Shown: positions 25,270 through 35,196, counted from the stretch's first letter. The stretch: 51,390 nt of DNA from Syntrophus aciditrophicus (GCA_020726025.1 DYTH01000005.1:1-51390); one strand, 5' to 3'. Numbers and translations: made by a program. The notes: a model not told the origin generated them from the sequence alone.

Positions 25270-27189
25270 ATGAAACACATTGTCATGGGAACAGCCGGCC
25301 ATGTCGATCATGGCAAGACGGCGCTGATCAAGAGGCTTACAGGCATAGACACCGACCGTCTCAAAGAGGAGAAGGAACGGGGGATTACCATTGAACTCGG
25401 TTTTGCCTCGCTTCACCTTCCCGGGGGGACGACGGTGGGAATCGTCGATGTTCCCGGCCATGAAAGGTTCGTCAAAAACATGGTTGCGGGCGCCGCAGGC
25501 ATTGATCTGGTGGCCATGGTCATCGCCGCCGACGAAGGCGTCATGCCGCAGACCCGCGAGCACCTCCAGATATGCACCCTTCTGGGCATCCGCCGGGGCG
25601 TCGTCGTGGTAACCAAAACAGACATGGTTGATCCAGACTGGCTGGAAATGGTGCAGGATGATATTCGCACCTTTCTGCAAGGGACGTTTCTCGAGGGCGC
25701 TCCCGTTGTTCCCGTTTCCTCTTCTACCGGTGAAGGGATCGCCGGGTTGCTGTCGGCAATCGAAAAGAGTGTCGAGGAGATCAAGGAGACACAGGATATT
25801 GGAATTTTGCGTATCCCTGTCGATCGGGTTTTTACGATGAAAGGATTCGGCACCGTCATAACCGGGACGCTCATTTCCGGAAGCGTGACACTCGGCGACG
25901 ACGTGGAATTTTTTCCGGTGAAGTACCGGGCAAAGGTGCGCGGCATCCAGGTGCACAACGAGGCGGTCAAAACGGCCGAGGCGGGGCAGCGCACGGCGGT
26001 CAACCTCCAGGGGACGGATCGGGAGGAGATCGAGAGGGGAACTATTCTCGCCACGCCGGGGGCGCTCAAGCCTTCTTTGCGACTCGATTGCGTGTACAGC
26101 TATTTGAAAAGCGCCGGCAGAAAACTCATGAACCGGACGGTTATCCGTCTCCATGCGGGGACAAGCGAGGTCATGGCGCGCCTCGTTCTCCACGGTCGGG
26201 ATTTTCTGGAGCCGGGTGATGATGGCTTTGTTCAGTTTGTACTGGAAAAGCCGGTTGCGGTTGTGGCCGGGGACAGGTTTGTCGTGCGCAGTTATTCGCC
26301 GGTTACGACCATCGGCGGAGGGGTGATTGTTGATCCACTGCCGGCCAAGCATAAAAAATCTGAAACGGAAACAATCGGTGATTTCGAAATACTCGCCGAT
26401 GAAGACCCGCTCCGGAAGATCGAGGTTATCGCAAGAAGGGCCGGGATCGAGGGGATTACCGCAGGCATGCTGGCCGTGCGTACCGGCATTTCAGCCAAAA
26501 GACTCTCGAAGCTTCTTGAAGGCATGTTTTCGGAACGACGCCTCGTACTGATCGATCGCGACGAGCAGCGGGTTCTGTCGGGCATTGTTTACGAAAATTT
26601 TAAAGAGTGGATTATCGGAAAAATATCAGACTACCATCGGGAGTATCCCCTGCGCGAGGCGATTGCCCGCGAAGAACTCCGCTCGACGCCGGGAATCGGC
26701 AGCGCCGCCGGACCGAAGATTTTTCTGATTGCCCTCAATGATCTTGAGAAAAAAGGGAAGATTGTTGTCGAAAGGGAGATGCTCAGGCTTGCAGATCACG
26801 CAGTCACGCTCGATGTGGATATGGGTTCGCTTCGGGAGGCGCTTTCCCGGATTTACAGGGACGGAGGACTGGCCCCGCCCACGGCCCGCGAGATAGCCGC
26901 GATGTTTCCCGACCAGAAAAAAGAAGTGGCAAGCCTTGAGCAGTTGATGCTCAGGGAAGGGGAGATTGTCCGAATCAGTGAAGACCTCAATTTCCATCGC
27001 GAGGTGCTGGCAAAGCTCCGCGAGGATTATAAAAAGATGCTCATCAGGGATGGGGAAGCTACGCCGGCCACTGTCCGGGAACTGACCGGGCTTTCACGCA
27101 AGTTCATCATTCCGCTGATGGAATATTTCGATTCAACCAGGCTTACCATGCGCGCCGGGGACAAACGGATTCTCCGGGAACGAACGTAA
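25270..27189 (+). CDS. selB: Selenocysteine-specific elongation factor SelB
   Basis: A 639-residue GTPase that brings Sec-tRNA to UGA codons next to a SECIS hairpin. The G motifs are [11 protein letters not shown] (G1), [12 protein letters not shown] (G3) and TKTD (G4, residues 115-118). Three beta-barrel domains follow, then winged-helix repeats at the C-terminus (from about 390) that bind the SECIS RNA. It shows the organism uses selenocysteine, but selA, selC and selD are not in the window. No ribosome site is evident: the -10-like TAGGTT at 25257-25262 lies 17 bp after TTGAGA and would start transcription at or just before the ATG. Confidence 0.94.
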   Translation: MKHIVMGTAGHVDHGKTALIKRLTGIDTDRLKEEKERGITIELGFASLHLPGGTTVGIVDVPGHERFVKNMVAGAAGIDLVAMVIAADEGVMPQTREHLQICTLLGIRRGVVVVTKTDMVDPDWLEMVQDDIRTFLQGTFLEGAPVVPVSSSTGEGIAGLLSAIEKSVEEIKETQDIGILRIPVDRVFTMKGFGTVITGTLISGSVTLGDDVEFFPVKYRAKVRGIQVHNEAVKTAEAGQRTAVNLQGTDREEIERGTILATPGALKPSLRLDCVYSYLKSAGRKLMNRTVIRLHAGTSEVMARLVLHGRDFLEPGDDGFVQFVLEKPVAVVAGDRFVVRSYSPVTTIGGGVIVDPLPAKHKKSETETIGDFEILADEDPLRKIEVIARRAGIEGITAGMLAVRTGISAKRLSKLLEGMFSERRLVLIDRDEQRVLSGIVYENFKEWIIGKISDYHREYPLREAIAREELRSTPGIGSAAGPKIFLIALNDLEKKGKIVVEREMLRLADHAVTLDVDMGSLREALSRIYRDGGLAPPTAREIAAMFPDQKKEVASLEQLMLREGEIVRISEDLNFHREVLAKLREDYKKMLIRDGEATPATVRELTGLSRKFIIPLMEYFDSTRLTMRAGDKRILRERT

Positions 27190-27226
27190 ACAGGACTGTT
27201 ATTTCAAGGAAAGGCAGGGTGTCATT

Positions 27227-28222
27227 TTGTCAGGAAAGAACGTGTATGCCAGGGAAGTACATTCCGGAGACCGGATTGACGATCTCTTTATCGCGGCCGA
27301 AAAAACGCTGGCCTATTCCCAGAAGGGGGCTGCCTATCTGAATGTCCGTCTTCAGGACCGCACCGGGGATGTTGATGGAAAAATCTGGGAAAACGCCCTT
27401 GCCTGGGATAAGATATTCAAAAAGGGCGACGTGATCCGCATTCAGGGCAGAGCGCTCAGTTACAAGGATACCGTTCAGGTTTCCATATCGGGTTTGCAGA
27501 AAATTGACGATGATGAAGTGGATATCGCCCTTTTTCTTCCCTCCGCCAAACGGGATCGTGACGAAATGTTCGCGGAGCTTATGGGATACTGCGATGCGGT
27601 GAGGACGCCCTGCCTGAAGGCCCTGCTCGGCTCGTTTTTTCACGACGAAAAGACGGCCGCGCTCTTTAAGAAAGCCCCGGCGGCCAAGGGTTTTCACCAC
27701 ACCTATATCGGCGGCCTTCTCGAACACACGCTGTCGGTGGTCGGTCTGCTGAAAATGGCGGCTGACCATTACAAAGGGATTGACGAGGATATGCTGATTA
27801 CCGGAGGAATACTCCATGATATTGGGAAGATCTATGAGTTTTCTTACGATCGGGTCGTGGAGTACAGCGATCCCGGCCGTCTGATTGGCCATATCGTCAT
27901 GGGCGTCGAGATGATCGATCAGCGGATCGCGGCCATTCCCGACTTTCCCCCGCAGAAGGCGATGGAGCTTCGCCATCTGATCCTCAGCCATCACGGTTCC
28001 CTGGAATTCGGCTCCCCCAAACGGCCAAAGACGCTCGAGGCCCTCATCGTCCATCACATGGACGACATGGATGCAAAAATGAATGCATTTCAGGAGTTCA
28101 TGCGTCAGTCCACCGATGAAGAGTCAAACTGGACACCCTACCACCGCCTGCTGGGACAGTACATCTTCAAGGGGGTCAAAACCTCTGACGATCATGAGAA
28201 GACGCAGCCCGATCTGCTCTGA
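27227..28222 (+). CDS. OB-fold plus HD-domain protein, YhaM-like 3'-5' exoribonuclease
   Basis: A 331-residue protein. The N-terminal OB-fold (about 15-100: YLNVRLQDRTGDVDGKIWENA) is a nucleic-acid-binding domain. The HD phosphohydrolase domain follows (about 155-290), with metal residues in HHTYIGGLLEHTLSV, ILHDIGKI and LILSHHG. This layout is that of YhaM, a 3'-5' exoribonuclease. The start is TTG at 27227 with a distant AAGGAAAGG. It is 37 bp after selB and 78 bp before the aminomutase gene, probably in one transcript. Confidence 0.85.
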   Translation: MSGKNVYAREVHSGDRIDDLFIAAEKTLAYSQKGAAYLNVRLQDRTGDVDGKIWENALAWDKIFKKGDVIRIQGRALSYKDTVQVSISGLQKIDDDEVDIALFLPSAKRDRDEMFAELMGYCDAVRTPCLKALLGSFFHDEKTAALFKKAPAAKGFHHTYIGGLLEHTLSVVGLLKMAADHYKGIDEDMLITGGILHDIGKIYEFSYDRVVEYSDPGRLIGHIVMGVEMIDQRIAAIPDFPPQKAMELRHLILSHHGSLEFGSPKRPKTLEALIVHHMDDMDAKMNAFQEFMRQSTDEESNWTPYHRLLGQYIFKGVKTSDDHEKTQPDLL

Positions 28223-28300
28223 TTTACAGGAATGATTTTGTCTTTTCAGCCAGGGCGTTAAGCGCTGGTCAACACGTCATTTCAAGGGAAAGGTTTTTTT

Positions 28301-29362
28301 GTGGCTGACAGGGTTGTGACGGCCGGGGGGATCGATAAAGCATCCGTGTCGTTTGAGGAATGGAATGACTGGCGATGGCAGTTTCGCAACCGGGTACGCT
28401 CGCTGGACGTGCTTGCGCGGCTCTCGAATCCGCCTTCGGAGACGCTTGCCGACTGGCAGGAAGTTCTTCGCCATTATCCTGTTGCAATAACACCGTATTA
28501 TCTGTCGCTGTTTAACCCGGATGACGGGGATGACCCTCTCCGGATGCAGTGTTTCCCCGATTCCCGGGAAATTCACTTTTCGCTGGGGGGTGTGGATGAC
28601 CCGCTGTGCGAGGAGAGGGACATGCCCGTGCCGGGGCTGATCCACCGCTATCCCGACCGGTGTCTGGCGATTGTCACCAATACGTGCGCCGTTTACTGCC
28701 GTCACTGCAATCGCAAGCGTCTCTGGGACAAGGAAAAATCCGCAACGCGTCAGAGGCTGCAGGCGATGATCGACTATGTCGGCCGCACCCCGAATCTGCG
28801 CGAGGTGATCGTCTCCGGCGGCGATCCGCTGATGATGCCCGAGGCGACGCTCGACTGGTTTCTTGGTTCACTGAAAGCCATTCCCCATCTGGAGGTGCTG
28901 CGCATCGGCAGCCGTGTTCCGGCAACACTGCCGATGCGCATAACGAAAGGGCTCTGTGCGATGCTGCGGAAGCGCCGCCCCCTCTGGCTCAATACGCAGT
29001 TCAACCACAGCCGCGAGGTAACGCCGGAGTCCGCGAAGGCGTGCGAGATGCTCCTCGAAGCGGGTATCCCCGTCAGCAATCAGTCCGTACTCCTCAAAGG
29101 GGTCAACGACGATTACGCGTCGATGAGGGAACTCCTCTACGCGCTAGAACGCATCTCGGTTCGTCCCTATTACCTTTTTCAGTGCGACCCGGTGCGCGGA
29201 ACCGACCATTTCCGGACAGACGTCTGGCGGGGAATGGAGATGATGGAAAAGCTCTGGCGCAACGTATCGGGGCTCTGCCTCCCGCGTTACGTCATCGATT
29301 CCCCCGGCGGCCGCGGAAAAATACCGCTCCAGCCTTTTTCGTTTCTCCCGGAGAAGGGATGA
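28301..29362 (+). CDS. Lysine 2,3-aminomutase (KamA type), likely EF-P modification partner
   Basis: A 353-residue radical SAM/PLP enzyme that turns L-lysine into beta-lysine. The cluster motif is CAVYCRHC (C129, C133, C136) followed by NRKRLW. The lysine-binding aspartates of KamA appear in CDPVRGTDHFR and in VIDSPGGRGKIPL. These two blocks look like catabolic KamA and less like E. coli EpmB (whose motif is CRYCFRR). Yet the next two genes are efp and epmA, so by context it does EpmB's job, making (R)-beta-lysine for EF-P. It is shorter than Clostridium KamA. The GTG start follows AAGGGAAAGG. Confidence 0.88.
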   Translation: MADRVVTAGGIDKASVSFEEWNDWRWQFRNRVRSLDVLARLSNPPSETLADWQEVLRHYPVAITPYYLSLFNPDDGDDPLRMQCFPDSREIHFSLGGVDDPLCEERDMPVPGLIHRYPDRCLAIVTNTCAVYCRHCNRKRLWDKEKSATRQRLQAMIDYVGRTPNLREVIVSGGDPLMMPEATLDWFLGSLKAIPHLEVLRIGSRVPATLPMRITKGLCAMLRKRRPLWLNTQFNHSREVTPESAKACEMLLEAGIPVSNQSVLLKGVNDDYASMRELLYALERISVRPYYLFQCDPVRGTDHFRTDVWRGMEMMEKLWRNVSGLCLPRYVIDSPGGRGKIPLQPFSFLPEKG

Positions 29363-29391
29363 TGGATTTCCGCGTTTTTTAAAACATTATT

Positions 29392-29420
29392 TTGACAAGG
29401 CTTATAAAATATACTATGAA
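29392..29420 (+). promoter_or_regulatory. Promoter of efp-epmA
   Basis: TTGACA (29392-29397), a 17-bp spacer, then TATGAA (29415-29420). The predicted start lies about 90 nt before efp. This gives efp its own promoter inside the longer gene row. Confidence 0.5.
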
Positions 29421-29515
29421 AACACAGATTATCGGCGGCTTTCGTCTGAATCAAAGGCGGTTGAACGAAAGAGATACCAAGCCGTATTCATCATTTTAAA
29501 GGAGATTGAAAATTC

Positions 29516-30079
29516 ATGTACGAAGCAAGCGACCTGAAAAAAGGATTGAGAATCAAAATAGAAAACGATCCGTACATCGTGACGGAATTCAACTTTGTGA
29601 AACCGGGAAAGGGGCAGGCCCTTTACCGCTGCAAATTGAAAAACATGATCAGCGGCAACCAGTTTGAGCGCACCTTCCGGTCCGTGGATATGTTCGAGTC
29701 TGCCGATCTGCAGGAAAAAAAGATGCAGTATCTCTACCATGAGGACGGCAAGTACTGCTTCATGGACAACGAAAGCTACGAGCAGGTTTTCCTTACCGAA
29801 GATCAGGTGGGCGATGCCGTGAACTTTCTCCTTGACAACATTGAGGTGGAGGTTCTGCTTTTTGAAAACAAACCCCTGGGAATCACCGTTCCCAATTTCA
29901 TCGATGTTGTCGTTACCGAGGCCGAGCCCTGGGCGAGGGGCGATTCCGTCTCCGGCAACACCAAGCCGGTTACCGTCCAGACCGGATATCAGCTTCAGGT
30001 ACCCCCGTTCATCGAAGAAGGCGAGAAGATACGCATTGACACCCGCACCGGCGAGTACCTCACCCGGGTCAAGGGATGA
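29516..30079 (+). CDS. efp: Elongation factor P
   Basis: A 187-residue EF-P that rescues ribosomes stalled at polyproline. The three beta-barrel domains are complete. The modified loop reads VKPGKGQAL, with the target lysine at K32, the lysine-type loop that is beta-lysylated in enterics (not the arginine type). The C-terminus EEGEKIRIDTRTGEYLTRVKG is canonical. A strong ribosome site (AAAGGAG) precedes the ATG. Its stop overlaps the epmA start (ATGA). Confidence 0.96.
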   Translation: MYEASDLKKGLRIKIENDPYIVTEFNFVKPGKGQALYRCKLKNMISGNQFERTFRSVDMFESADLQEKKMQYLYHEDGKYCFMDNESYEQVFLTEDQVGDAVNFLLDNIEVEVLLFENKPLGITVPNFIDVVVTEAEPWARGDSVSGNTKPVTVQTGYQLQVPPFIEEGEKIRIDTRTGEYLTRVKG

Positions 30080-31005
30080 CGGTCGATTATTCGTGGAAAC
30101 TGGCCGCCAGGCTTGATTCATTGCGGATACGTTCCGAAATGCTCTACTCTGTCCGCCGGTTTTTCCATGAAAATGACTTCCTCGAGGTTGAAACGCCGCT
30201 CTTGATTCCCGCGCCTGCGCCTGAGGAGCATATAGAGGCCGTCCAGGCAGAAAACTGGTTTTTGCAGACATCCCCCGAGCTGTGCATGAAGAGGCTTCTT
30301 GCTGCGGGGTATCAGAAGATTTACCAGTTATGCAAATGTTTTCGTAAAGGAGAAAGAGGGGGGCGTCACCTTCCTGAATTCACCATCCTGGAGTGGTACC
30401 GCGCTGAAGCGGATTATCAGGATCTTATGGGCGACTGTGAGGATATTGTCTCGAGAATTTCGTCAGATTTGGGCGTGGCGGGAATTTTTTCCAGTCAAGG
30501 GGGAAAAATCAGTCTGCAAAAGCCCTGGGGGCGCATCACGGTTGAGGATGCGTTTATCCGCTATGCCGGCATCAAAGCTGCCGAGGCCCTGGAGAGAGGG
30601 TCATTCGAAGAGATTCTGACTTCTGAAATCGAGCCCCGTCTGGGATTGGATATGCCTGTTTTTCTTTGTGATTACCCGAAAGAGATGGCGGCCTTGGCGC
30701 GTCTCAAGGAAGAAACGCCGGAGGTTGCCGAACGCTTTGAACTCTATATTGACGGCATGGAAATCGCCAATGCCTTTTCGGAGCTTACGGACCCCGTCGA
30801 ACAGAAGCGGCGTTTTGTTGAGGCTTCCAGGAAACGCGAACAGGAAGGCTATGCCATCTACCCGGAACCTGAGCCTTTTCTGCAGGCGCTTTCCCGGATG
30901 CCTCCCTCCGCGGGCATTGCTCTCGGGGTGGATCGGCTTGCCATGCTTTTCGCCGGCAGACTGAAGATCGACGATGTGGTTGCCTTTACACCGGAAATGC
31001 TGTAA
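30076..31005 (+). CDS. epmA: EF-P lysine ligase (EpmA/PoxA/GenX)
   Basis: A 309-residue paralogue of the class II lysyl-tRNA synthetase catalytic core, without the anticodon-binding domain. It activates beta-lysine and attaches it to EF-P. Motif 2 is CKCFRKGERGGRHLPEFTILEWYRA, given here in full only as a position (about 95-119; key residues are the Arg-Lys-Gly-Glu and the Glu-Phe). Motif 3 is GIALGVDRLAML near the C-terminus. It overlaps efp by 4 bp, the clearest sign that it acts on this EF-P. Confidence 0.95.
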   Translation: MTVDYSWKLAARLDSLRIRSEMLYSVRRFFHENDFLEVETPLLIPAPAPEEHIEAVQAENWFLQTSPELCMKRLLAAGYQKIYQLCKCFRKGERGGRHLPEFTILEWYRAEADYQDLMGDCEDIVSRISSDLGVAGIFSSQGGKISLQKPWGRITVEDAFIRYAGIKAAEALERGSFEEILTSEIEPRLGLDMPVFLCDYPKEMAALARLKEETPEVAERFELYIDGMEIANAFSELTDPVEQKRRFVEASRKREQEGYAIYPEPEPFLQALSRMPPSAGIALGVDRLAMLFAGRLKIDDVVAFTPEML

Positions 31006-31059
31006 TTTTTACTGACCGCAAGCCGGAAGGGAACATAGTTCAGTTAAAGGAGAATTTGA

Positions 31060-31809
31060 GTGAAAGAGACTTCGATTGCCACGATGAATCTCGGTGGAAA
31101 TTTCCACGGCAGTCTGTTCGACATGGTTTTAAATGCCGGCATAATCGTGCAACTGGTATTGCTTCTTCTTTTTATTTTTTCGGTTGTCTCCTGGGCAATT
31201 ATTTTGATGAAGTACGTCGCACTCAGGAAAATCAACAAAGAAAATGACCGGTTCCTCGATGTGTACATGAAGGGCGCCAAGCTGTCGGAAATCTATCCCG
31301 AATCGAAAAAGATGAAACATTCGACGCTGGCAGGGGTTTTCAACAGCGGTTACAAAGAGCTTGTCAAGATTGCCCGCAGCGTCCAGGAAACGTCCACGGG
31401 AAAAGCGACCGCCGATGCACCCCTGGCGAACCTGGAAATCGGCGCCATCGATAATGTCGAGAGGTCTTTAAACAGAGCCTGCACACTGGAGGCGGCCAAA
31501 CTCGAAACGGCGCTCGGTTTTCTGGCAACCACCGGAAGCGCCAGCCCTTTTGTGGGACTGTTCGGTACGGTCTGGGGAATCATGGATACGTTCAAGAGCA
31601 TCGGCGCCAGGGGTTCGGCCACTCTTGCGGTTGTAGCGCCGGGGATATCCGAGGCTCTTGTAGCAACGGCAGCCGGTCTTGCAGCGGCCATTCCCGCGGT
31701 GATTTTTTACAACTTTTATCTCAACAAGGTAAAGGGCATGACTGCGGAGATGGAAGGTTTTTCTTCAGAACTAATCAATATCATAGAAAGATTTTACGTC
31801 AGGAAGTGA
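31060..31809 (+). CDS. tolQ: Tol-Pal system proton-channel protein TolQ
   Basis: A 249-residue MotA/TolQ/ExbB protein. Its three membrane helices are at about 20-45, 145-170 and 185-210; the [14 protein letters not shown] and [21 protein letters not shown] blocks are typical. With TolR it uses the proton gradient to power the Tol-Pal system that holds the outer membrane to the wall during division. The GTG start follows AAAGGAGA. It is 54 bp after epmA. Confidence 0.94.
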   Translation: MKETSIATMNLGGNFHGSLFDMVLNAGIIVQLVLLLLFIFSVVSWAIILMKYVALRKINKENDRFLDVYMKGAKLSEIYPESKKMKHSTLAGVFNSGYKELVKIARSVQETSTGKATADAPLANLEIGAIDNVERSLNRACTLEAAKLETALGFLATTGSASPFVGLFGTVWGIMDTFKSIGARGSATLAVVAPGISEALVATAAGLAAAIPAVIFYNFYLNKVKGMTAEMEGFSSELINIIERFYVRK

Positions 31810-31815
31810 GCGATC

Positions 31816-32241
31816 ATGCGATACGCGAGACACCGCAATAACGGCTGCGACCGACCGATGGCCGATATCAATGTAACCCCCCTTGTTGATGTGATGCTGG
31901 TGCTGCTGGTCATCTTCATGGTCACCGCGCCGATGCTGCAGACCGGAATCGACGTCAATCTGCCCAGGGTACAGGCGAAGTCAGTCGATGTTGCCGAAGA
32001 AAAGATTGTCTTGACGATAAACGGCGCCAGAGAAATATTCATCAATCGAAGCCCCTTGAATCATTCTGACCTTGGAGTCAAACTGCAAAGCATTTTTGCC
32101 CGAAGGTTAGACCGTGAGATTTACCTCAGGGCCGATCGCAATGTCCCTTACGGTTTTGTGGTTGAGGTCATGGCGGAGGTCAGGAAAGCCGGGGTTGAAA
32201 AACTGGGCATGATAACCGAGCCGATAGACGGGAAGCGCTGA
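31816..32241 (+). CDS. tolR: Tol-Pal system protein TolR
   Basis: A 141-residue ExbD/TolR protein. The N-terminal cytoplasmic stretch [20 protein letters not shown] holds the conserved membrane Asp that carries protons. The periplasmic domain ends [17 protein letters not shown]. It starts 6 bp after tolQ, and its stop shares a base with the next start codon. Confidence 0.94.
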   Translation: MRYARHRNNGCDRPMADINVTPLVDVMLVLLVIFMVTAPMLQTGIDVNLPRVQAKSVDVAEEKIVLTINGAREIFINRSPLNHSDLGVKLQSIFARRLDREIYLRADRNVPYGFVVEVMAEVRKAGVEKLGMITEPIDGKR

Positions 32242-33095
32242 TGTACGGGTATTTTTCCATAAGCCATGAAAATGGCTCCTTGATGGGAACCGTTGTTTTG
32301 TCCCTCCTTCTCCACGTCGCGCTTCTGGCGCTGTTTTTTTTATCACCGTCCTTTCCTTCGCACAGGGTTTTGATCGGGCCGATTTATGATGTGGCGCTCG
32401 TGAATTTTCCCGGCGGCGCGTCGTCGATGGGCTATTCAGGAGCTGCGGCAGGTGGACCAACCGCCGTTGTGGGGGCGCCGAAGACCACGAAACGAGTGGA
32501 AACGACGGCTAAAAGATCATTGCCGACATTGCCGGAGGTTCCTGTAGCCAAAATTGAAAGGCGCACCGGGGACAGCCGTTCGCTGGAAAAGGCGATAAAT
32601 GCCATCAAAAGAAAGGCCGCAGCCGAGGGGAATGCCCCTGAAGGGACTGCCGCTGCCCATTCGCCCGCTACGTCCACATTCGGCGCATCCGGACAGACCA
32701 GCGCCGTCGGGACGACCGAAAAAATGAAGACGGCAGCCCCGGCAGGAAGCGGCGCCGCGGGTGGTGTTTCGGGAGGCGAGGGCGAAGGCGGGGGCGATGC
32801 GCAGGTGAACGTTTACTACCGGGCGATATGGCTCAGAATCAGGGCACAATGGGCGCTTCCCGGGGGAATGCTCCCAAAAGAGCAGTTGGAGGCGGTAATC
32901 TCACTCGTTATCCTCCGAACCGGCGCAGTAACGGAGGCAAGATTTGAAAAGTCATCAGGAAATCGCTATTTTGATGAATCGGCCATGCGGGCCATTCAGA
33001 AGGCTGGCCCGCTTCCCCCCCTGCCGGCGTGGATCAACGGCAGCAGTCTGAATGTCGGCATCCGCTTCCATTCTTCCGAATTTAGCAAACAATGA
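32241..33095 (+). CDS. TolA/TonB-like periplasm-spanning protein
   Basis: A 284-residue protein in the TolA position. One membrane helix (about 15-35) is followed by a Gly/Ala/Pro/Thr-rich linker and a C-terminal TonB-type domain (about 190-280: VYYRAIWLRIRAQWALPG ... YFDESAMRAIQKAGPLPPLP). It would link TolQR to Pal/TolB. The linker is shorter and less helical than E. coli TolA. It overlaps tolR by one base. Confidence 0.85.
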   Translation: MYGYFSISHENGSLMGTVVLSLLLHVALLALFFLSPSFPSHRVLIGPIYDVALVNFPGGASSMGYSGAAAGGPTAVVGAPKTTKRVETTAKRSLPTLPEVPVAKIERRTGDSRSLEKAINAIKRKAAAEGNAPEGTAAAHSPATSTFGASGQTSAVGTTEKMKTAAPAGSGAAGGVSGGEGEGGGDAQVNVYYRAIWLRIRAQWALPGGMLPKEQLEAVISLVILRTGAVTEARFEKSSGNRYFDESAMRAIQKAGPLPPLPAWINGSSLNVGIRFHSSEFSKQ

Positions 33096-33117
33096 TTCTG
33101 ATTAAGGTAGAATTGAA

Positions 33118-34431
33118 ATGCGTGTAAAATTTAATGTGGTTCTGATTTTTACGGTACTGTCATTGTTCGTATCCGCGACGGGATGGGGGAAAGTGTACCT
33201 CGATATTGATTCCCCCTCGTTCCACAAATTTTCGATTGCCGTGCCCGCGTTTAAAGATCTCCGGCCTCTGGCTCAAACAGACAATCTCACAATCTGGTTT
33301 GCCGATGAGCTTTCACGATGTCTCGATATTACCGGTTATTTTCAGATACTGGACAAAAAATCATTCCTGGAAGATCCATCACAGGCAGGGATAACGGCGG
33401 AAGGGATCAAATTTGACGACTGGACAACCATTGGCGCCGAATACCTCCTCAAGGGAGGATTTCAGGTCAATGGGCGTGAGATGACAACGGAGTTTCGCCT
33501 CTTTGATGCGCTCAAGGGCGAACTGCTTGTGGGAAAACGCTATGTTGGCAAACCGGAAGATAAAAAAACGATGGTGACCCGTTTCGCCAATGAGGTTCTC
33601 TTTGTGCTGACGGGAGAGGCCGGTAATTTCGACACGCACATCGCCTTTATCAAACACACCGGCAAGGCGAAAGAGATATACACAATCGCCTTTGACGGTT
33701 CATCCCTTTTTCGGGTTACCAGTTTCAATTCCCTGACGCTTTCGCCCCGCTGGTCGGCGGATGGACGTTTTCTGGCCTTTACCTCCTACAAAGACGGCAA
33801 CCCCGATCTTTATGTAAGGGATATGAAAACGGGAAGCACGAAGAAGCTGGTTTCCTCCACAGGGGTCAATATTCCCGGTTCGTGGTCGAAAAACGGTGAC
33901 CGTCTTCTTGCCACACTGACCCGCGGAGGCAATCCCGACATATACGACATCACGGTGGAAAACTCCGTGATGCAGCGTCTGACGCGCGATTATTCCATCG
34001 ATGTATCACCGGTGCGATCTCCCGACGAAAAAAATATTGCGTTTGTTTCAAACCGCAACGGCTCCCCGCAGATCTACATTATGGATGCCGACGGCGGCAA
34101 CGTGAGACTGCTGACCCATCAGGGCAATTACAATACATCTCCGGCCTGGTCGCCCAAAGAAGGAAAGATCGCCTACGAGGGTTCCGTAAACGGCCGTTTT
34201 CAGATATTCACGATGGACAGCGCCGGAGGTGAACCCCGGCAACTCACCTTTGATGCGATGGATCATGAAAGTCCCGCCTGGTCCCCGGACGGACGATATC
34301 TGGCGTACAGCGTCAGCGGTTACGGACGCAGCCGGATAGAGATCATGAACGCGGATGGCAAGAATATCAGGGTGCTGTACGAAGACAAGGAGGGTTGCCA
34401 GGGCGCTAGCTGGTCGCCGCATAAAAAATAA
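33118..34431 (+). CDS. tolB: Tol-Pal system beta-propeller protein TolB
   Basis: A 437-residue periplasmic protein. The signal peptide is cleaved near VSATGWG-KV. The N-terminal TolB domain (about 30-150: IAVPAFKDLRPLAQ) is followed by a six-bladed propeller of WD40-like PD40 repeats, each with a S/P-x-W-S-x-D-G-R style turn (SPRWSADGRFLAFTS, SPAWSPDGRYLAYSV). It binds Pal. It lies 22 bp after the TolA-like gene. Confidence 0.95.
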   Translation: MRVKFNVVLIFTVLSLFVSATGWGKVYLDIDSPSFHKFSIAVPAFKDLRPLAQTDNLTIWFADELSRCLDITGYFQILDKKSFLEDPSQAGITAEGIKFDDWTTIGAEYLLKGGFQVNGREMTTEFRLFDALKGELLVGKRYVGKPEDKKTMVTRFANEVLFVLTGEAGNFDTHIAFIKHTGKAKEIYTIAFDGSSLFRVTSFNSLTLSPRWSADGRFLAFTSYKDGNPDLYVRDMKTGSTKKLVSSTGVNIPGSWSKNGDRLLATLTRGGNPDIYDITVENSVMQRLTRDYSIDVSPVRSPDEKNIAFVSNRNGSPQIYIMDADGGNVRLLTHQGNYNTSPAWSPKEGKIAYEGSVNGRFQIFTMDSAGGEPRQLTFDAMDHESPAWSPDGRYLAYSVSGYGRSRIEIMNADGKNIRVLYEDKEGCQGASWSPHKK

Positions 34432-34542
34432 ATGTATTTTCGTCTTGCATTTTAGGCTCCTTCTGACTATAACCCCCGCAAGGCATTCAAAAATGAAAAA
34501 AACAGAATTTTTTAAACTCTTAAGCAAGAAAGGAGATCACTA

Positions 34543-35196
34543 ATGAAAAAAGGTATGTTTACGTTCGGATTGGCACTGCTTGCCCTTGTTTTTGCTGTTT
34601 CTTTTACGACCGGATGCGCCAAGAGGGCAACAATGAAAGAGGGGACCTCTGTTTCTTCTCAAGAACAGAGGATTGCCCCCCAGACTTCAGTCGTTCCGGC
34701 GCAAGCGGGGACCCCCACCGACGATACGGCGGCAAGGGAGCGTGCCCTGCGTGAGCAGGCTTTGAGGGAAGCGGCGGAAAAAGCGGCAAGAGAAGCCGCG
34801 GAGAAGGCCAAGCGTGAGGCCGAGGAGAAGGCCAAGGCCAAGGCTGCCGCGATTATGAAAGAACTCCAGATATGCGATGTCCATTTCGATTTCGACAAGT
34901 ACAACCTGAAGCCGGAAGCCATGGAAGTTCTTAAAAAAGCAGCGCCCGCGTATCTCAAATACACCGATTACAAACTGGTTGTCGAAGGTCACTGCGACGA
35001 ACGCGGCACCGTCGAGTACAACCTCGCACTGGGTGAGAAGCGCGCCAACGAAGTAGCCAAATTTCTTAACGATCTGGGAATTACCAAAGACAGGATCAAG
35101 ACGATCAGCTACGGCAAGGAGATGCCTCTGGACAAGAACCATAATGAAGAGGCGTGGGCCAAAAACAGAAGGGCTCATTTTCTCCTGAACCGTTAA
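34543..35196 (+). CDS. pal: Peptidoglycan-associated lipoprotein Pal
   Basis: A 217-residue outer-membrane lipoprotein. The signal peptide ends in the lipobox TTGC, with Cys25 as the lipid anchor. Next comes a linker with VVPAQAGTP (residues 50-58), which looks repeat-derived. A highly charged Ala/Arg/Glu/Lys helix follows (about 65-105), then the OmpA-type peptidoglycan-binding domain (about 110-217: HFDFDKYNLKPEAM, EGHCDERGTVEYN, KNRRAHFLLNR). A strong ribosome site (AAAGGAG) precedes the start. It lies 111 bp after tolB. Confidence 0.95.
   Translation: MKKGMFTFGLALLALVFAVSFTTGCAKRATMKEGTSVSSQEQRIAPQTSVVPAQAGTPTDDTAARERALREQALREAAEKAAREAAEKAKREAEEKAKAKAAAIMKELQICDVHFDFDKYNLKPEAMEVLKKAAPAYLKYTDYKLVVEGHCDERGTVEYNLALGEKRANEVAKFLNDLGITKDRIKTISYGKEMPLDKNHNEEAWAKNRRAHFLLNR
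34690..34716 (+). repeat. Intergenic-repeat-like segment inside pal
   Basis: This stretch begins GTCGTTCCGGCGCAAGCGG, and on to GGACCCCC it resembles the reverse complement of the repeat core around 11505-11529 (about 22 of 30 positions agree by eye). It encodes VVPAQAGTP, close to the VIPAQAGIQ peptide that such repeats give when translated. It lies in the unstructured linker, where an insertion would be tolerated. Confidence 0.5.

Noticed and set aside
25171-26352. 393-codon minus-strand frame opposite selB
   Set aside because: Shadow of selB; composition is that of reverse-complemented coding DNA.
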